NCBI RefSeq assembly: GCF_002257705.1
Contig: NZ_LSLK01000032.1
Location: 25,040-89,039 of the forward strand
Direction of reading: 5' to 3'
DNA: 64,000 bases
Origin: Sporomusa silvacetica DSM 10669
Lineage (GTDB): Bacteria; Bacillota; Negativicutes; Sporomusales; Sporomusaceae
The notes under the pieces are model-generated. The model had not been told where the DNA came from, made no database searches, and saw only the letters and a program-made list of their open reading frames with translations. Made by a program: the position numbers and the translations under genes. Positions 1 to 8,117 of this stretch are shown here, piece by piece. Every line of letters begins with the position of its first letter. The first letter of the stretch is position 1.

Positions 1-37
1 TAAAGGAATTTAGTCCCATGAAAGCCCTCCTTTATCT

Positions 38-104
38 TGGATACGAGTCAAGACTCTCCACCCAAATCTCCAATGTTTCAGCTATGCAGAAACGAGTTCA
101 CTTT
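38..104. repeat. Dispersed structured repeat, group B, short copy (B1)
   Basis: This shares the blocks GGATACGAGTCAAGACTC, CTCCACC and GAAACGAGTTCACT with a longer copy at 31687-31789. It can fold a small hairpin (GTTTC...GAAAC). The terminal TTCA supplies, on the minus strand, the TGA stop of the BlaI-type gene. The inner part present in the longer copy is missing here. It is probably a non-autonomous mobile or REP-like element (inference). Confidence 0.6.
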
Positions 105-472
105 TCCTTTTGATCAATGATACGCTTTAGTTCCGCTATTTCTTCTGTTGATAATTTTTGTTCTTCTAGGAAATTGGCAAACATCACATTCAGGGCTCCG
201 GAGAATACTCTTTCTAAAAAAGACCGGCTTTCCGCTTTCACACACTCATCCTCTGTGACGAGCGGGTAATAAACGTATGCTCGGCCATCCTTATTAAACG
301 CAATTGCTTTTTTCTTTACCAGTCGCCCAAGCAGCGTTTTCACTGTCTTTGGCTTCCACGACGTAACACCTTCACATTTCTTAATAACTTCGTTGGCGGT
401 AAGTGGTGCGCTCACCCATAAAATCTTCATGACTTGCCATTCCGTGTCAGAGATTTGTGGTAATTTATTCAT
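98..472 (-). CDS. BlaI/MecI/CopY-family transcriptional repressor
   Basis: A 124-residue winged-helix repressor of the penicillinase/copper repressor family. The N-terminal half (residues 5-70) has the family pattern (ISDTEWQVMKILW, then the recognition helix near KPKTVKTLLGRL). The C-terminal half is the charged dimerisation helix region. The ATG at 472 is chosen because an AGGAGG lies 8 nt upstream; a GTG 9 nt earlier overlaps that RBS. A TACA-AG-TGTA palindrome between promoter and start suggests autoregulation. No BlaR1-type sensor protease is visible, but the window begins just past its 3' end. The inducer (beta-lactam, copper or other) cannot be decided from this sequence. Confidence 0.85.
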   Translation of the reverse strand: MNKLPQISDTEWQVMKILWVSAPLTANEVIKKCEGVTSWKPKTVKTLLGRLVKKKAIAFNKDGRAYVYYPLVTEDECVKAESRSFLERVFSGALNVMFANFLEEQKLSTEEIAELKRIIDQKEK

Positions 473-491
473 AGATTTCACCTCCTAGGAT

Positions 492-542
492 TACAAGTGT
501 AGGATTATAATTAATATAGCTGTTTGTTACCCCACTTGTCAA
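492..542 (-). promoter_or_regulatory. Promoter and operator of the BlaI/CopY-type gene
   Basis: On the minus strand, TTGACA (537-542) and TATATT (513-518) are spaced by 18 nt. The palindrome TACAAGTGTA (492-501) lies at the expected transcription start. It matches the TACAnnTGTA box used by CopY/BlaI-type repressors. The IS remnant begins immediately upstream of the -35 element. Confidence 0.65.
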
Positions 543-553
543 AAAAAATTTAA

Positions 554-1375
554 GAAACGTCCCTGTTTACTTCAATAGGTATACAACGTTCTTCCTATTA
601 TAAATGGCTAAATAGGAAAGAAAGCGTTAATGAAAAGTTAAACAAGGAACTACTTCCAATGATTAAGGATGCCTACGAAGAAAGGAATGGAATCCTTGGA
701 TACCGTCAGATGACAATCAAACTAAATCGAGAACATAATCTGAATGTTAATCATAAACGGATATACAGACTCATGCATATCTTAAATCTAAAATCTGTAT
801 GCCGTAGGAAACGAAAGAATTACATCAAATCAACGCCTGAAATTACGGCAGACAATATTTTGAACAGAGAGTTTGAATCTAATGAATTCGGTACAAAGTG
901 GCTTACTGATGTTACTGAAATGAAATATGACCTTCAAAGCAAGGCTTATCTAAGTGCGATCCTTGATTTGGGAGATAAAAGCATTATTTCTTTTGTTGTT
1001 GGACATTCCAACAACAATGAACTTGTTTTTAAAACTTTTGATATAGCATGCAAGACATATCCAGATGCTAAACCAGTTTTCCATAGTGATGCCCGCTTTA
1101 AAAAGTATGGTGTAGAGAAGAAAGAAAAACTGGACGATGCAGGAATGACGCAGAGCATGTCAAGGGTATCCAGATGCATTGATAATGGCCCGATGGAATC
1201 ATTTTGGGGAATGATGAAATCCGAAATGTACTATCTCAATAAATTCAAAACATATGAAGAGTTGGAAGCAGCAGTTATAGACTACATAAATTATTACAAT
1301 AAACATCGATATCAGAAAAGGTTAAACTGTATGACACCTTTGGAATACAGGCAATATCTGCGTTCAGTAGCATAA
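554..1375 (+). pseudogene. IS3-family transposase OrfB, N-terminally truncated
   Basis: The frame is open from 554 after a TAA at 551-553, without a proper start; the first ATG is at 659. It reads TSLFTSIGIQRSSYYKWLNR and then the HTH_21 and rve integrase domains. The DDE residues are visible: WLTDVTEMKY (first Asp), HSDARFKKYG (second Asp) and DNGPMESFWG (Glu). The second-Asp motif is abnormal, because the usual HSDxGxQY pattern has become HSDARFKKYG. With the missing orfA and N-terminus, the copy is very likely inactive. Confidence 0.8.
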
Positions 1376-1380
1376 AAAAT

Positions 1381-1420
1381 GACACCAACCATAATTGATT
1401 GGTGTCAGAGATTTTTATTT
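1381..1420 (+). terminator. Hairpin terminator after the transposase
   Basis: GACACCAA (1381-1388) pairs with TTGGTGTC (1399-1406) around a 10-nt loop and is followed by a T-rich stretch. It lies inside the IS, between the orfB stop and the right inverted repeat. Confidence 0.6.
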
Positions 1421-1498
1421 TTTCATCTGTCTACTTGACAGGGAGCAGTTCACAATAGGTTATAGGCTTTAATTTATTTTTTGATAAACAGGCGTGAG

Positions 1499-1885
1499 CT
1501 ATTTAGGGCGCCGCCAAATAGGACGGTAGGCACGAGGTGGCTGAATTATTTCTGAAAAAATCAAGCCATTTTGTATCAGCTGCGGTGAAAGCTTACCTTG
1601 CCATGGTGAACCTGCATCTGTCATGTGTGGTACGTTTACAGAAGCAGGCATCGTTATAGCTGGCTCTGGAGAAGCAGCCCAGGTTTTAGGGGTTTCTACG
1701 ATAAAATCTGTTGCTGGCGTATGAATTGGTTTTGCTTTACTTTCAGCCGATTTCATGTTTGCCGGTTGTGGTACTTTATCTGGTATATCGGGATATTTAT
1801 ATTCTGTGGTTTTTTTTCGCCGTTTTAATAGTTCAGGCACAAGATACAGTACCAGCAGTAACAGCAGTGGAATTAATGTATCCAT
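1499..1885 (-). CDS. Small hypothetical protein with one N-terminal membrane segment
   Basis: A 128-residue protein I do not recognise. Residues 3-19 (TLIPLLLLLVLYLVPEL) form one membrane segment, followed by a basic RRKK stretch and then a low-complexity, Pro/Ala/Ser-rich tail that ends in basic and aromatic residues. The topology suggests a membrane anchor with a cytoplasmic disordered tail. It lies 8 nt downstream of floA on the same strand and probably shares its transcript, so a role around the flotillin/NfeD membrane complex is possible but is only inferred from position. Confidence 0.6.
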   Translation of the reverse strand: MDTLIPLLLLLVLYLVPELLKRRKKTTEYKYPDIPDKVPQPANMKSAESKAKPIHTPATDFIVETPKTWAASPEPAITMPASVNVPHMTDAGSPWQGKLSPQLIQNGLIFSEIIQPPRAYRPIWRRPK

Positions 1886-1893
1886 AGCTTCAC

Positions 1894-2898
1894 CTACCTA
1901 TTTGGGGGTTCATTTTGCTTTGGCGCGGTTTCTACCGGCCCTGCTTTTGCAATGGTTTCACGCATTTGCGTATCTGCCAGCACATTATTCATATTATAGT
2001 AGTCCATCACACCAATACGTCCTTCTTTTAGGGCAATTGCAAGGGCTTTCGGTACATCGGCTTGCGCCTCTACTACTTTCGCCTGCATTTCCTGCGTGAA
2101 GGCCCGCATTTCCTGTTCCTGGGCTACTGCCATAGCACGGCGTTCTTCGGCTTTGGCTTGCGCAATACGCTTTTCGGCTTCCGCCTGATCGGTCATTAAC
2201 TCGGCGCCAATATTACGGCCAACATCAACGTCAGCAATATCAATGGAGAGAATTTCGAACGCAGTGCCGGAATCCAACCCTTTGCTTAGTACAGTACGCG
2301 AAATATAATCAGGGTTCGCCAATACATCTCGATGGTCTTCAGTCGAACCAACGGTAGTAATAATACCTTCACCAACACGGGCTATAATTGTAGCTTCGCC
2401 CGCACCACCAACCAAACGGTCAAGGTTCGCCCTTACAGTGACCCGTGCTTTTACTTTGAGCTCAATACCATTTTTAGCCACCGCTGACACAAGTGGGGTT
2501 TCAATAACTTTGGGGTTAACGCTCATTTGGACAGCCTCAAGCACGTTTCGTCCAGCTAAGTCAATGGCTGCGGAACGTGCAAACGGTAACGGAATTTCAG
2601 CACGATGAGCGGCAATTAGAGCATCGATTACCTTATCAACATCGCCGCCCGCCAAATAATGGGCTTCCAGTTGATTTACGTTTACATCAAGACCAGCTTT
2701 GTTAGCCTTAATCAGAGGAAGCACAATTGAACTTGGCGGCACTCGTCTGAGCCGCATGCCGACAAGGGTAAAAATACCTACATTGACTCCGGCCGCTAAA
2801 GCTGAAATCCACAATCCAAGGGGTACAAAATGCAGAAATAGACTGATAGCTACAATCACTAACACTACAATAAAAGCACTACCTAATAAAGCTGACAA
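1894..2898 (-). CDS. floA: Flotillin-like membrane scaffold protein FloA
   Basis: A bacterial flotillin of the YqfA/FloA type that organises functional membrane microdomains. It has an N-terminal membrane hairpin (about residues 5-45, including FVPLGLWISALAAGV) and an SPFH-like domain. A long Ala/Glu/Gln-rich coiled coil (about residues 230-290) ends in the usual flexible tail. A TTG start at 2898 is preferred because GGGAGG lies 8 nt upstream; a GTG at 2904 is only 2 nt from the RBS. The length (about 334 residues) is normal for the family. It follows nfeD by 23 nt, the same pairing as yqeZ-yqfA in Bacillus. Confidence 0.93.
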   Translation of the reverse strand: MSALLGSAFIVVLVIVAISLFLHFVPLGLWISALAAGVNVGIFTLVGMRLRRVPPSSIVLPLIKANKAGLDVNVNQLEAHYLAGGDVDKVIDALIAAHRAEIPLPFARSAAIDLAGRNVLEAVQMSVNPKVIETPLVSAVAKNGIELKVKARVTVRANLDRLVGGAGEATIIARVGEGIITTVGSTEDHRDVLANPDYISRTVLSKGLDSGTAFEILSIDIADVDVGRNIGAELMTDQAEAEKRIAQAKAEERRAMAVAQEQEMRAFTQEMQAKVVEAQADVPKALAIALKEGRIGVMDYYNMNNVLADTQMRETIAKAGPVETAPKQNEPPNR

Positions 2899-2921
2899 AT
2901 ACACTACCTCCCACTATCTTA

Positions 2922-4226
2922 TTATTTAACAGGTCGTACAACAATACGATTGCCGGTTACATTCACCACCTTAACTAATTTATTAGGCTCAACAAACTGG
3001 CCCTCAGAGACTACATCAAGCTGATTACCATCAATGATCATAGTTCCGGCAGGACGAAGCCCTGTAAGGGTTATTCCCGTCCTATCAAGGTATAGACTGT
3101 AATCAAGGCTGCTACTAAAACCCGCACTCTTAGTCTCACTCTCTATTAAAATGAGCCTTGCCCACAATTTGCTTGACGGCAGACGTTTTACCAATACTAA
3201 AAAAACGATAATAGAAACCAGTAAACTAATAGCTAATAGATTAATAGCAGCAGCATTTGCCCCTAATGTCAAAAATAAGCTGGCAAAGATCGCAATAACA
3301 CCACTAATCCCAAATAGACCTACACCTGGTGTATAAAGTTCAAGGCATACCAACAGAATACCTCCCAAGAACAGAAGGATCTCCAGCCAGCCAGCAATAC
3401 CGGTAATCCACTGGCTGCCAAAAAATAGTGCCGCCGCTAGTAACCCAATAAGGGCAGCTACCCCCAGCCCCGCGGTTTTAATTTCTGTCAACACCGCTAA
3501 AAATATAATTGACATTAAAAAAGATTTAACTGTCGGGTCAGCCAGCCAGCCTACCGCTTTTTCCTGCCAGCCTAATGTATATTCTATTACTTGACTGCCT
3601 GCAAACCCAAACTGCGCTAGCACCGCATCACGATCAGGGGCCACGATATCAGCAAAACCTACTTTAGTTGCCTGATAATCAGTAAGCGCCAGTATTTGAC
3701 CTGGTTCGGCATAACCTGGGAAGCCTAACGATTTATCTACCATGGCTTCAGCTACCTGGGGGTTACGGCCGGTTTTGTTTGCTGTTGCAGCAAATTCTGC
3801 TTTTAAGGCAGCCACTGTTTTCTCGGTAGTAGGTATTGGTTCTGCTGCGCCAATACTACCACCAGGTGCTATCGCAATATGCTTATGAGAAATAGCGATA
3901 AGTGCTCCTGCCGACCACGCCCGGTTTTTTATATAGCAAATGGTTGGCACCGGTGAGCTTATAATCATATCCCGAATACTAACAGCCGAGTCAACTAAAC
4001 CGCCAAAGGTATCAATTTCCACTAAAATAGCCTGCGCCTGTTTGCTTTCAGCATCAGCCATAGCCTTGTGAACAAGAGCAGCCTGCCCGCCATTGATCTC
4101 TCCTTTAATGGCTATGCTAATTACTGGGCCAGTCCCAGCGGCCTCTGCCGGCCTGTCCACAATAAACAAGGAAAACAAAGTCACTAACAGTACAACGAAA
4201 ATTTTATTTACAACGGTATACCGCAT
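2922..4226 (-). CDS. nfeD: NfeD-family membrane serine protease
   Basis: A 434-residue membrane protein of the long NfeD (YqeZ-like) type. A signal peptide (about residues 1-29, ending AEA) is followed by a ClpP-like domain (residues 33-220). Four or more membrane segments (about 235-345) and a C-terminal NfeD OB-fold domain (about 370-432) come next. The catalytic serine motif is WSAGALIA (about residue 105). Partner proteins are flotillin/stomatin family members, here FloA encoded just downstream. The RBS AGGTGAATCT precedes the ATG. In Bacillus the equivalent operon is a sigma-W envelope-stress target; I could not confirm such a promoter here. Confidence 0.92.
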   Translation of the reverse strand: MRYTVVNKIFVVLLVTLFSLFIVDRPAEAAGTGPVISIAIKGEINGGQAALVHKAMADAESKQAQAILVEIDTFGGLVDSAVSIRDMIISSPVPTICYIKNRAWSAGALIAISHKHIAIAPGGSIGAAEPIPTTEKTVAALKAEFAATANKTGRNPQVAEAMVDKSLGFPGYAEPGQILALTDYQATKVGFADIVAPDRDAVLAQFGFAGSQVIEYTLGWQEKAVGWLADPTVKSFLMSIIFLAVLTEIKTAGLGVAALIGLLAAALFFGSQWITGIAGWLEILLFLGGILLVCLELYTPGVGLFGISGVIAIFASLFLTLGANAAAINLLAISLLVSIIVFLVLVKRLPSSKLWARLILIESETKSAGFSSSLDYSLYLDRTGITLTGLRPAGTMIIDGNQLDVVSEGQFVEPNKLVKVVNVTGNRIVVRPVK

Positions 4227-4354
4227 AGATTCACCTCACCCTTTATCTGATTTGTCTTACCTTACTAGTATATTCGTCAGCAAATATCAGCATTCCTGTT
4301 TTCCTAAAATCTGTTTTGTCGAAAGTTTGAAAATTTCAACATATTGTTTTCCCA

Positions 4355-4383
4355 TTGACATGTCGATTATTGTATGTTATTGT
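4355..4383 (+). promoter_or_regulatory. Candidate sigma-A promoter in the nfeD-yqeY gap
   Basis: A perfect TTGACA (4355-4360) is followed after 17 nt by TATTGT (4378-4383) on the plus strand. It points away from nfeD into a gene-free region that ends in a strong terminator, suggesting a non-coding transcript. Confidence 0.45.
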
Positions 4384-4447
4384 CTTAATATAGTTTGAGT
4401 GAAGCTCTTGTATCACTTTTTTTACAAACCATTCTCTAGGAATACAC

Positions 4448-4568
4448 AATTTAAACATAGCCTATCTGTAGCAACTGCCTCTATTACTTGCAGAATTTAA
4501 ACACAGCCTATCTGTAGCAACTGTCTCTATTACTTACACAATTTAAACACAATCTATCTGTAGCAACT
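4448..4568. repeat. 46-bp tandem repeat, about 2.6 copies
   Basis: Units start at 4448, 4494 and 4540, each beginning AATTTAAACA and containing CTATCTGTAGCAACT. The first two units are full length and the third stops after about 30 nt. Substitutions between units are few. There are no spacers, so this is not a CRISPR array. Confidence 0.85.
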
Positions 4569-4700
4569 AGACCAGCACTTTTGTACTCGCTTTTAAATTA
4601 TTGTTTATACTACTACTGATGAAATAACGTACTACTATTCTTACTACAAATTACAGTATTTCTTATAGCAACAACATAGAAATTTGCTTCGCTGACTATA

Positions 4701-4735
4701 AAATAAGACAAGCTTTTGCTTGTCTTATTTTTTTT
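4701..4735 (+). terminator. Strong intrinsic terminator
   Basis: A 13-bp perfect stem (4701-4713 with 4718-4730) with a TTTT loop and a T-run to 4735. No plus-strand protein gene precedes it. On the minus strand it is also followed by T-rich sequence, so it may work in both directions and insulate nfeD from read-through out of yqeY. Confidence 0.8.
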
Positions 4736-4813
4736 ACCTATAGCTGGTTACAGACTTTCTGCCAATACCCTACCCACCTGCCTGCACTGATAACTTCTTA
4801 CTGCGAAATAGCT

Positions 4814-4847
4814 AAAACTAAAATCCGGCGCTTTGGACGCCGGATTT
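4814..4847 (-). terminator. Terminator of the gpr-yqeY gene run
   Basis: AAATCCGGCG (4821-4830) pairs with CGCCGGATTT (4838-4847). Read on the minus strand, the hairpin is followed by TTTTAGTTTT. It lies 10 nt past the yqeY stop and closes the long minus-strand run. Confidence 0.85.
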
Positions 4848-4856
4848 AAATCTGTT

Positions 4857-5309
4857 CTACTTATTTAAGAACTCGCGCACAACGGTATTTACTAACTTAC
4901 CATCAGCACGCCCTTTCACTTTTGGCATCAGTACAGCCATAACCTTGCCCATATCTTTAGCACTCACAGCTTGAGACTCTTTAACAGCTTCAGCCACAAG
5001 CACACGTAACTCTTGCTCGCCTAATTGTTGAGGAAGGTACTGCATCAGAATATCGATTTCGTGTTCGAGGTTCTCCACTAAATCAGGGCGATTGCCTTTT
5101 TTAAACTCTTCCATCGAATCCCGGCGCATTTTGACTTCTTTAGCCAGTACATCGAGAACCTCCTCTTCAGAAAGTTCTCTTTTTTTGTCAATCTCTACAT
5201 ACTTGATATTAGCACGAACCATACGGATAACAGAAAGCCGTAATTTTCCGGCTTCTTTCGCCTTCATGGCCAGCTTCATATCTTCGGTTAATCTGTCTTT
5301 AAGAGACAT
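4857..5309 (-). CDS. GatB/YqeY domain-containing protein
   Basis: A 150-residue YqeY-family protein, one GatB/YqeY helical domain over the full length. It starts MSLKDRLTEDMKLAMKAKE and ends in the conserved KGRADGKLVNTVVREFL pattern. The domain resembles the tRNA-binding tail of the GatB amidotransferase subunit, but the free-standing protein has no firmly assigned reaction. It follows rpsU by 19 nt, the usual rpsU-yqeY pairing of Firmicutes. RBS GGAGGGAG precedes the ATG. Length is normal. Confidence 0.9.
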   Translation of the reverse strand: MSLKDRLTEDMKLAMKAKEAGKLRLSVIRMVRANIKYVEIDKKRELSEEEVLDVLAKEVKMRRDSMEEFKKGNRPDLVENLEHEIDILMQYLPQQLGEQELRVLVAEAVKESQAVSAKDMGKVMAVLMPKVKGRADGKLVNTVVREFLNK

Positions 5310-5328
5310 GAAATTACTCCCTCCGAAA

Positions 5329-5505
5329 CTAGTTAAACTTACGTTTACGTGCTGCTTCGGATTTTTTCTTGCGTTTTACGCTCGGTTTTTCATAATGCTC
5401 GCGCTTTCTAACTTCTGCAAGCACCCCGGCTTTTTGGCAAGTGCGCTTGAACCGGCGGAGTGCGCTGTCAAGCGTTTCATTTTTGCCTACTTTTACTTCA
5501 GACAT
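5329..5505 (-). CDS. rpsU: Small ribosomal subunit protein bS21
   Basis: A 58-residue highly basic protein matching bS21: it starts MSEVKVGKNETLDSALRRFK and ends KSEAARKRKFN. The ATG at 5503-5505 has a GGGAGGGAG RBS just upstream. The gene is easily missed because of its size. It precedes yqeY and follows the HIT-protein gene, the conserved Firmicutes order. bS21 acts in initiation on the 30S subunit. Confidence 0.96.
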   Translation of the reverse strand: MSEVKVGKNETLDSALRRFKRTCQKAGVLAEVRKREHYEKPSVKRKKKSEAARKRKFN

Positions 5506-5601
5506 CTGATCTCCCTCCCTCCACTAGAACCATTACGAGGAAGTGTACTTGAATAACATACACCTAACTATTATACACTAGAGCACTGAATATTGTCAAT
5601 A

Positions 5602-5949
5602 TTAACCTGGAGGCCAAGTCATGAATTTACCGCCCAATACGTGGAAATGAAGGTGATAAACCGTTTGTCCACCGTTATCTTTGGTATTGATAACGGTACG
5701 GAAACCATCCTCCGCTAATCCCGCAATGGTTGCTATCTTGGGAATAGTTGCCAAAATATGCCCAAGTAAAGCAGTATCTTCCGGAGCCGCCTCAAGAATA
5801 TTGTCAATATGCTTCTTAGGTATTACCAATAAATGTACCGGTGCCGCGGGCTTTATATCAGGAAAAGCAATAAGATATTCGTCCTCATAAACGGCATTTA
5901 CCGGAATGGTTTTCGCTGCAATTTTACAAAAAATACAGTCCTGCTGCAT
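5602..5949 (-). CDS. Histidine triad (HIT) family nucleotide hydrolase
   Basis: A 115-residue HINT-like protein. It starts MQQDCIFCKIAAK and carries the catalytic triad HLHFHVLGG near the C-terminus; Cys residues near the N-terminus suggest the HINT zinc-type subgroup. Family members hydrolyse purine nucleoside phosphoramidates and adenylates. The frame stays open 40 codons upstream into mtaB. The ATG at 5949 is preferred because GGAGG lies 8 nt before it; an ATG two codons earlier is only 2 nt from the RBS. It sits between mtaB and rpsU, its usual place in Firmicutes. Confidence 0.92.
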   Translation of the reverse strand: MQQDCIFCKIAAKTIPVNAVYEDEYLIAFPDIKPAAPVHLLVIPKKHIDNILEAAPEDTALLGHILATIPKIATIAGLAEDGFRTVINTKDNGGQTVYHLHFHVLGGKFMTWPPG

Positions 5950-6038
5950 GGGCATTCCCTCCGCAGTAGATAGTAATATACACTTACTATCTAAAATATT
6001 CTGCTTAATTTTATAAACTCCTGCTGAAAATATAGTAT

Positions 6039-7370
6039 TCAAGAAAAATATTCCGTTATTTGCCCCCAAAGGCCATCTTGATGAAACCGTTCTAGCTTAA
6101 CAGCAGCAATTCTTCCAATACTCTCCTGATTACCAGCTGCATATATCCGTGCATAATTGCCTGTTAAGCCAGAGATAATCCCTTTCGCCTCTACGGTATC
6201 AAATAATACATCCAGCTTTTGTCCCAAAAATGACTGGTAAAACTCTCTACTCTGCTCGTCAGCAAGGCGCTGCAAGCGTTGTACACGAATTTTTTTATCT
6301 GCTGCTGGAATCTGCTCTGAAAATTCAGCAGCAGGCGTACCAGTGCGACGAGAATAAGGAAATACATGAATTTTGGCAAAACCTATTGTGGCAACAAAAT
6401 TCATGGTGCTTTCAAATAGTTCGTCAGTTTCACCGGGAAACCCTACGATGATATCTGTTGTGATAGCAATCCCCGGCACCTGGGCTTTTATATTGGTAAT
6501 TAATTCCCTGTATTGAGCTGTAGTGTACTGTCTGTTCATGGCCATTAAGATCTGGTCAGCACCTGATTGTAATGGCAAATGAAGATGTGGACAAAGACGT
6601 TTATCGGTTTGCATTAAGGAAATCAATCGACCAGAGAGCTCTATCGATTCAAGTGAGCCCAGTCTAAGGCGCATGAGTCCCTGGACGCCAGCCGCTAACA
6701 CCGTCTCAACAGCCTCAACCAGTGTGATCTCGGCTCCATTATGTACTAAATCGCGTCCAAAAGCGCCAAGATGAATTCCGGTAAGCACAATCTCATTAAA
6801 CCCTGCTGCCACCAGTTTTTCCGTTTCAGCAGCAATGCTGGCAAGTGGTCGGGACCGCAAAGGACCACGGGCATAGGGAATAATACAATAGGTGCAAAAA
6901 TTAGTGCAGCCCTCCTGGATTTTCAGAAAAGCCCTTGTTCGCCCAGGCATTGAAAATAGTGGTATATCCTCAAATTCCGTGGCATGCATGATGTCGGCAA
7001 CAACATTAACTTGGAGGGTACGGTTATTAGCAGCAACTGCTTCCACAAGTTCAACAATCCGTGTCCGGTCTTGTGTACCGACAATAACATCAACACCGGG
7101 AATTTGTGAGACTTTGTCAGGCGAAACCTGCGAGTAGCAACCAGCAACAGCAATAATAGCCGCTGGATTTTGCCTGCTGGCCCGTCTAATAAGCTGGCGG
7201 GATTTTTTCTCGCCAAGATTAGTAACAGAACAAGTATTAATAACATAGATATCGGCATGTTGGTCAAAGTCCACTACTTTGTAACCACGAACCTTAAACA
7301 GGCCTTCCATGACCTCGGTTTCGAACTGATTTACCTTACATCCCAGCGTTGTAAACGCTACTTGTGGCAT
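6039..7370 (-). CDS. mtaB: tRNA t6A37 methylthiotransferase MtaB
   Basis: A 443-residue radical-SAM methylthiotransferase that converts t6A to ms2t6A at position 37 of ANN-decoding tRNAs. The N-terminal UPF0004 domain (TLGCKVNQFE, CSVTNLGEKKSRQ, AGCYSQ) supplies three Cys for one iron-sulfur cluster. The radical-SAM motif CTNFCTYC (about residue 150) binds the second. A TRAM domain is C-terminal. The ATG at 7370 has a GGGGGG tract 6 nt upstream and lies 2 nt past the rsmE stop; the longer frame inside rsmE has no RBS. CNQF/TLGCKVN marks MtaB rather than MiaB or RimO. Confidence 0.94.
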   Translation of the reverse strand: MPQVAFTTLGCKVNQFETEVMEGLFKVRGYKVVDFDQHADIYVINTCSVTNLGEKKSRQLIRRASRQNPAAIIAVAGCYSQVSPDKVSQIPGVDVIVGTQDRTRIVELVEAVAANNRTLQVNVVADIMHATEFEDIPLFSMPGRTRAFLKIQEGCTNFCTYCIIPYARGPLRSRPLASIAAETEKLVAAGFNEIVLTGIHLGAFGRDLVHNGAEITLVEAVETVLAAGVQGLMRLRLGSLESIELSGRLISLMQTDKRLCPHLHLPLQSGADQILMAMNRQYTTAQYRELITNIKAQVPGIAITTDIIVGFPGETDELFESTMNFVATIGFAKIHVFPYSRRTGTPAAEFSEQIPAADKKIRVQRLQRLADEQSREFYQSFLGQKLDVLFDTVEAKGIISGLTGNYARIYAAGNQESIGRIAAVKLERFHQDGLWGQITEYFS

Positions 7371-7372
7371 AG

Positions 7373-8110
7373 TTAGCCCCCCAAATCGCCGCATTCATAC
7401 ATAACCGCAGAGATAGCTGCTAACGCGGCGGTTTCTGTACGCATAATACGCGGTCCCATGGTTACAATTCTTATGCCATGTTCCTGGCATAAATCAACTT
7501 CAGCTGAGCTAAAGCCACCTTCTGGACCAATAAACAACACATAGGTCTGGCTGCTAGAATCGGTAAGCACCTGTTTTAATCCTTGGGCGGCTTGTCCTTC
7601 ATACAGCAAGATTTTATTGGCTGAGGCAAATTCGGTATTTCCCATTATTTGCGCCAGGCTAGTTATCGGACAAACTTGCGGAATATAGCTGCGGCCACAC
7701 TGTTTGGCTGCTTCCCGGGCTATTTTCTGCCAGCGCGCTACCTTATCTACCTGTTTAGTAGCATCGTAGCGAACTACTGAGTGTGCGGTGGCAACCGGAA
7801 TGATACCATACACACCAAGTTCTACTGCCTTTTGGATAATAAAATCCATCTTTTCGCCTTTAGCTAAGCTCTGAACTAACCAGATATCAATTGGCGGTTC
7901 GGTTGTATCTTCAAGAAACTCAAGCAGCCTGAGCTCAATAGACTCTGGATTTGCCGCTATGATTTCGGCTTTACCCGATTTACCGTCCTGATCAGACACC
8001 AGAACAGTAGCACCGGCAGCAAGCCTAAGCACGGAAGCTATATGGCGGGCATCGGCATTCGCAATAACCATATGCTCGCTAAGTGGTGCATCAATAAAGA
8101 AACGGCGCAT
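7373..8110 (-). CDS. rsmE: 16S rRNA (uracil-1498-N3)-methyltransferase
   Basis: A 245-residue SPOUT methyltransferase. It starts MRRFFIDAPLSEH (PUA-like N-terminal domain). The C-terminal trefoil-knot SAM site contains LFIGPEGGFSSAEVD and MGPRIMRTETAALAA, both diagnostic of RsmE. It methylates U1498 of 16S rRNA in the assembled 30S subunit. It follows prmA by 7 nt, the conserved dnaJ-prmA-rsmE order. Length is normal. Confidence 0.95.
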   Translation of the reverse strand: MRRFFIDAPLSEHMVIANADARHIASVLRLAAGATVLVSDQDGKSGKAEIIAANPESIELRLLEFLEDTTEPPIDIWLVQSLAKGEKMDFIIQKAVELGVYGIIPVATAHSVVRYDATKQVDKVARWQKIAREAAKQCGRSYIPQVCPITSLAQIMGNTEFASANKILLYEGQAAQGLKQVLTDSSSQTYVLFIGPEGGFSSAEVDLCQEHGIRIVTMGPRIMRTETAALAAISAVMYECGDLGG

Positions 8111-8117
8111 AACAGCG

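Larger units (their letters stand above)
552..1452 (+). mobile_element. 5'-truncated IS3-family (IS150-like) insertion sequence remnant
   Basis: Only the 3' part of an IS3-type element is present: the orfB transposase reading frame, a hairpin, and the right end TGTCTACTTGACAGGGAGCA...CA at 1428-1452. The left end, orfA and the first part of orfB are missing. The element abuts the -35 box of the repressor at its 5' side. No flanking target duplication can be assessed because the left end is lost. Confidence 0.75.
4390..4735 (+). ncRNA. Candidate non-coding RNA with three internal 46-nt repeats
   Basis: A promoter-like TTGACA/TATTGT pair lies upstream and an intrinsic terminator downstream (AAATAAGACAAGC paired with GCTTGTCTTATTT around a TTTT loop, 4701-4735). 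The roughly 345 nt between them holds no convincing ORF with an RBS. It contains three near-identical 46-nt units. No known RNA family was recognised. The boundaries and the existence of the transcript are inference. Confidence 0.35.

Noticed and set aside
4448..4568. Possible CRISPR array
   Set aside because: The 46-nt units are contiguous, with no spacers and no cas genes.
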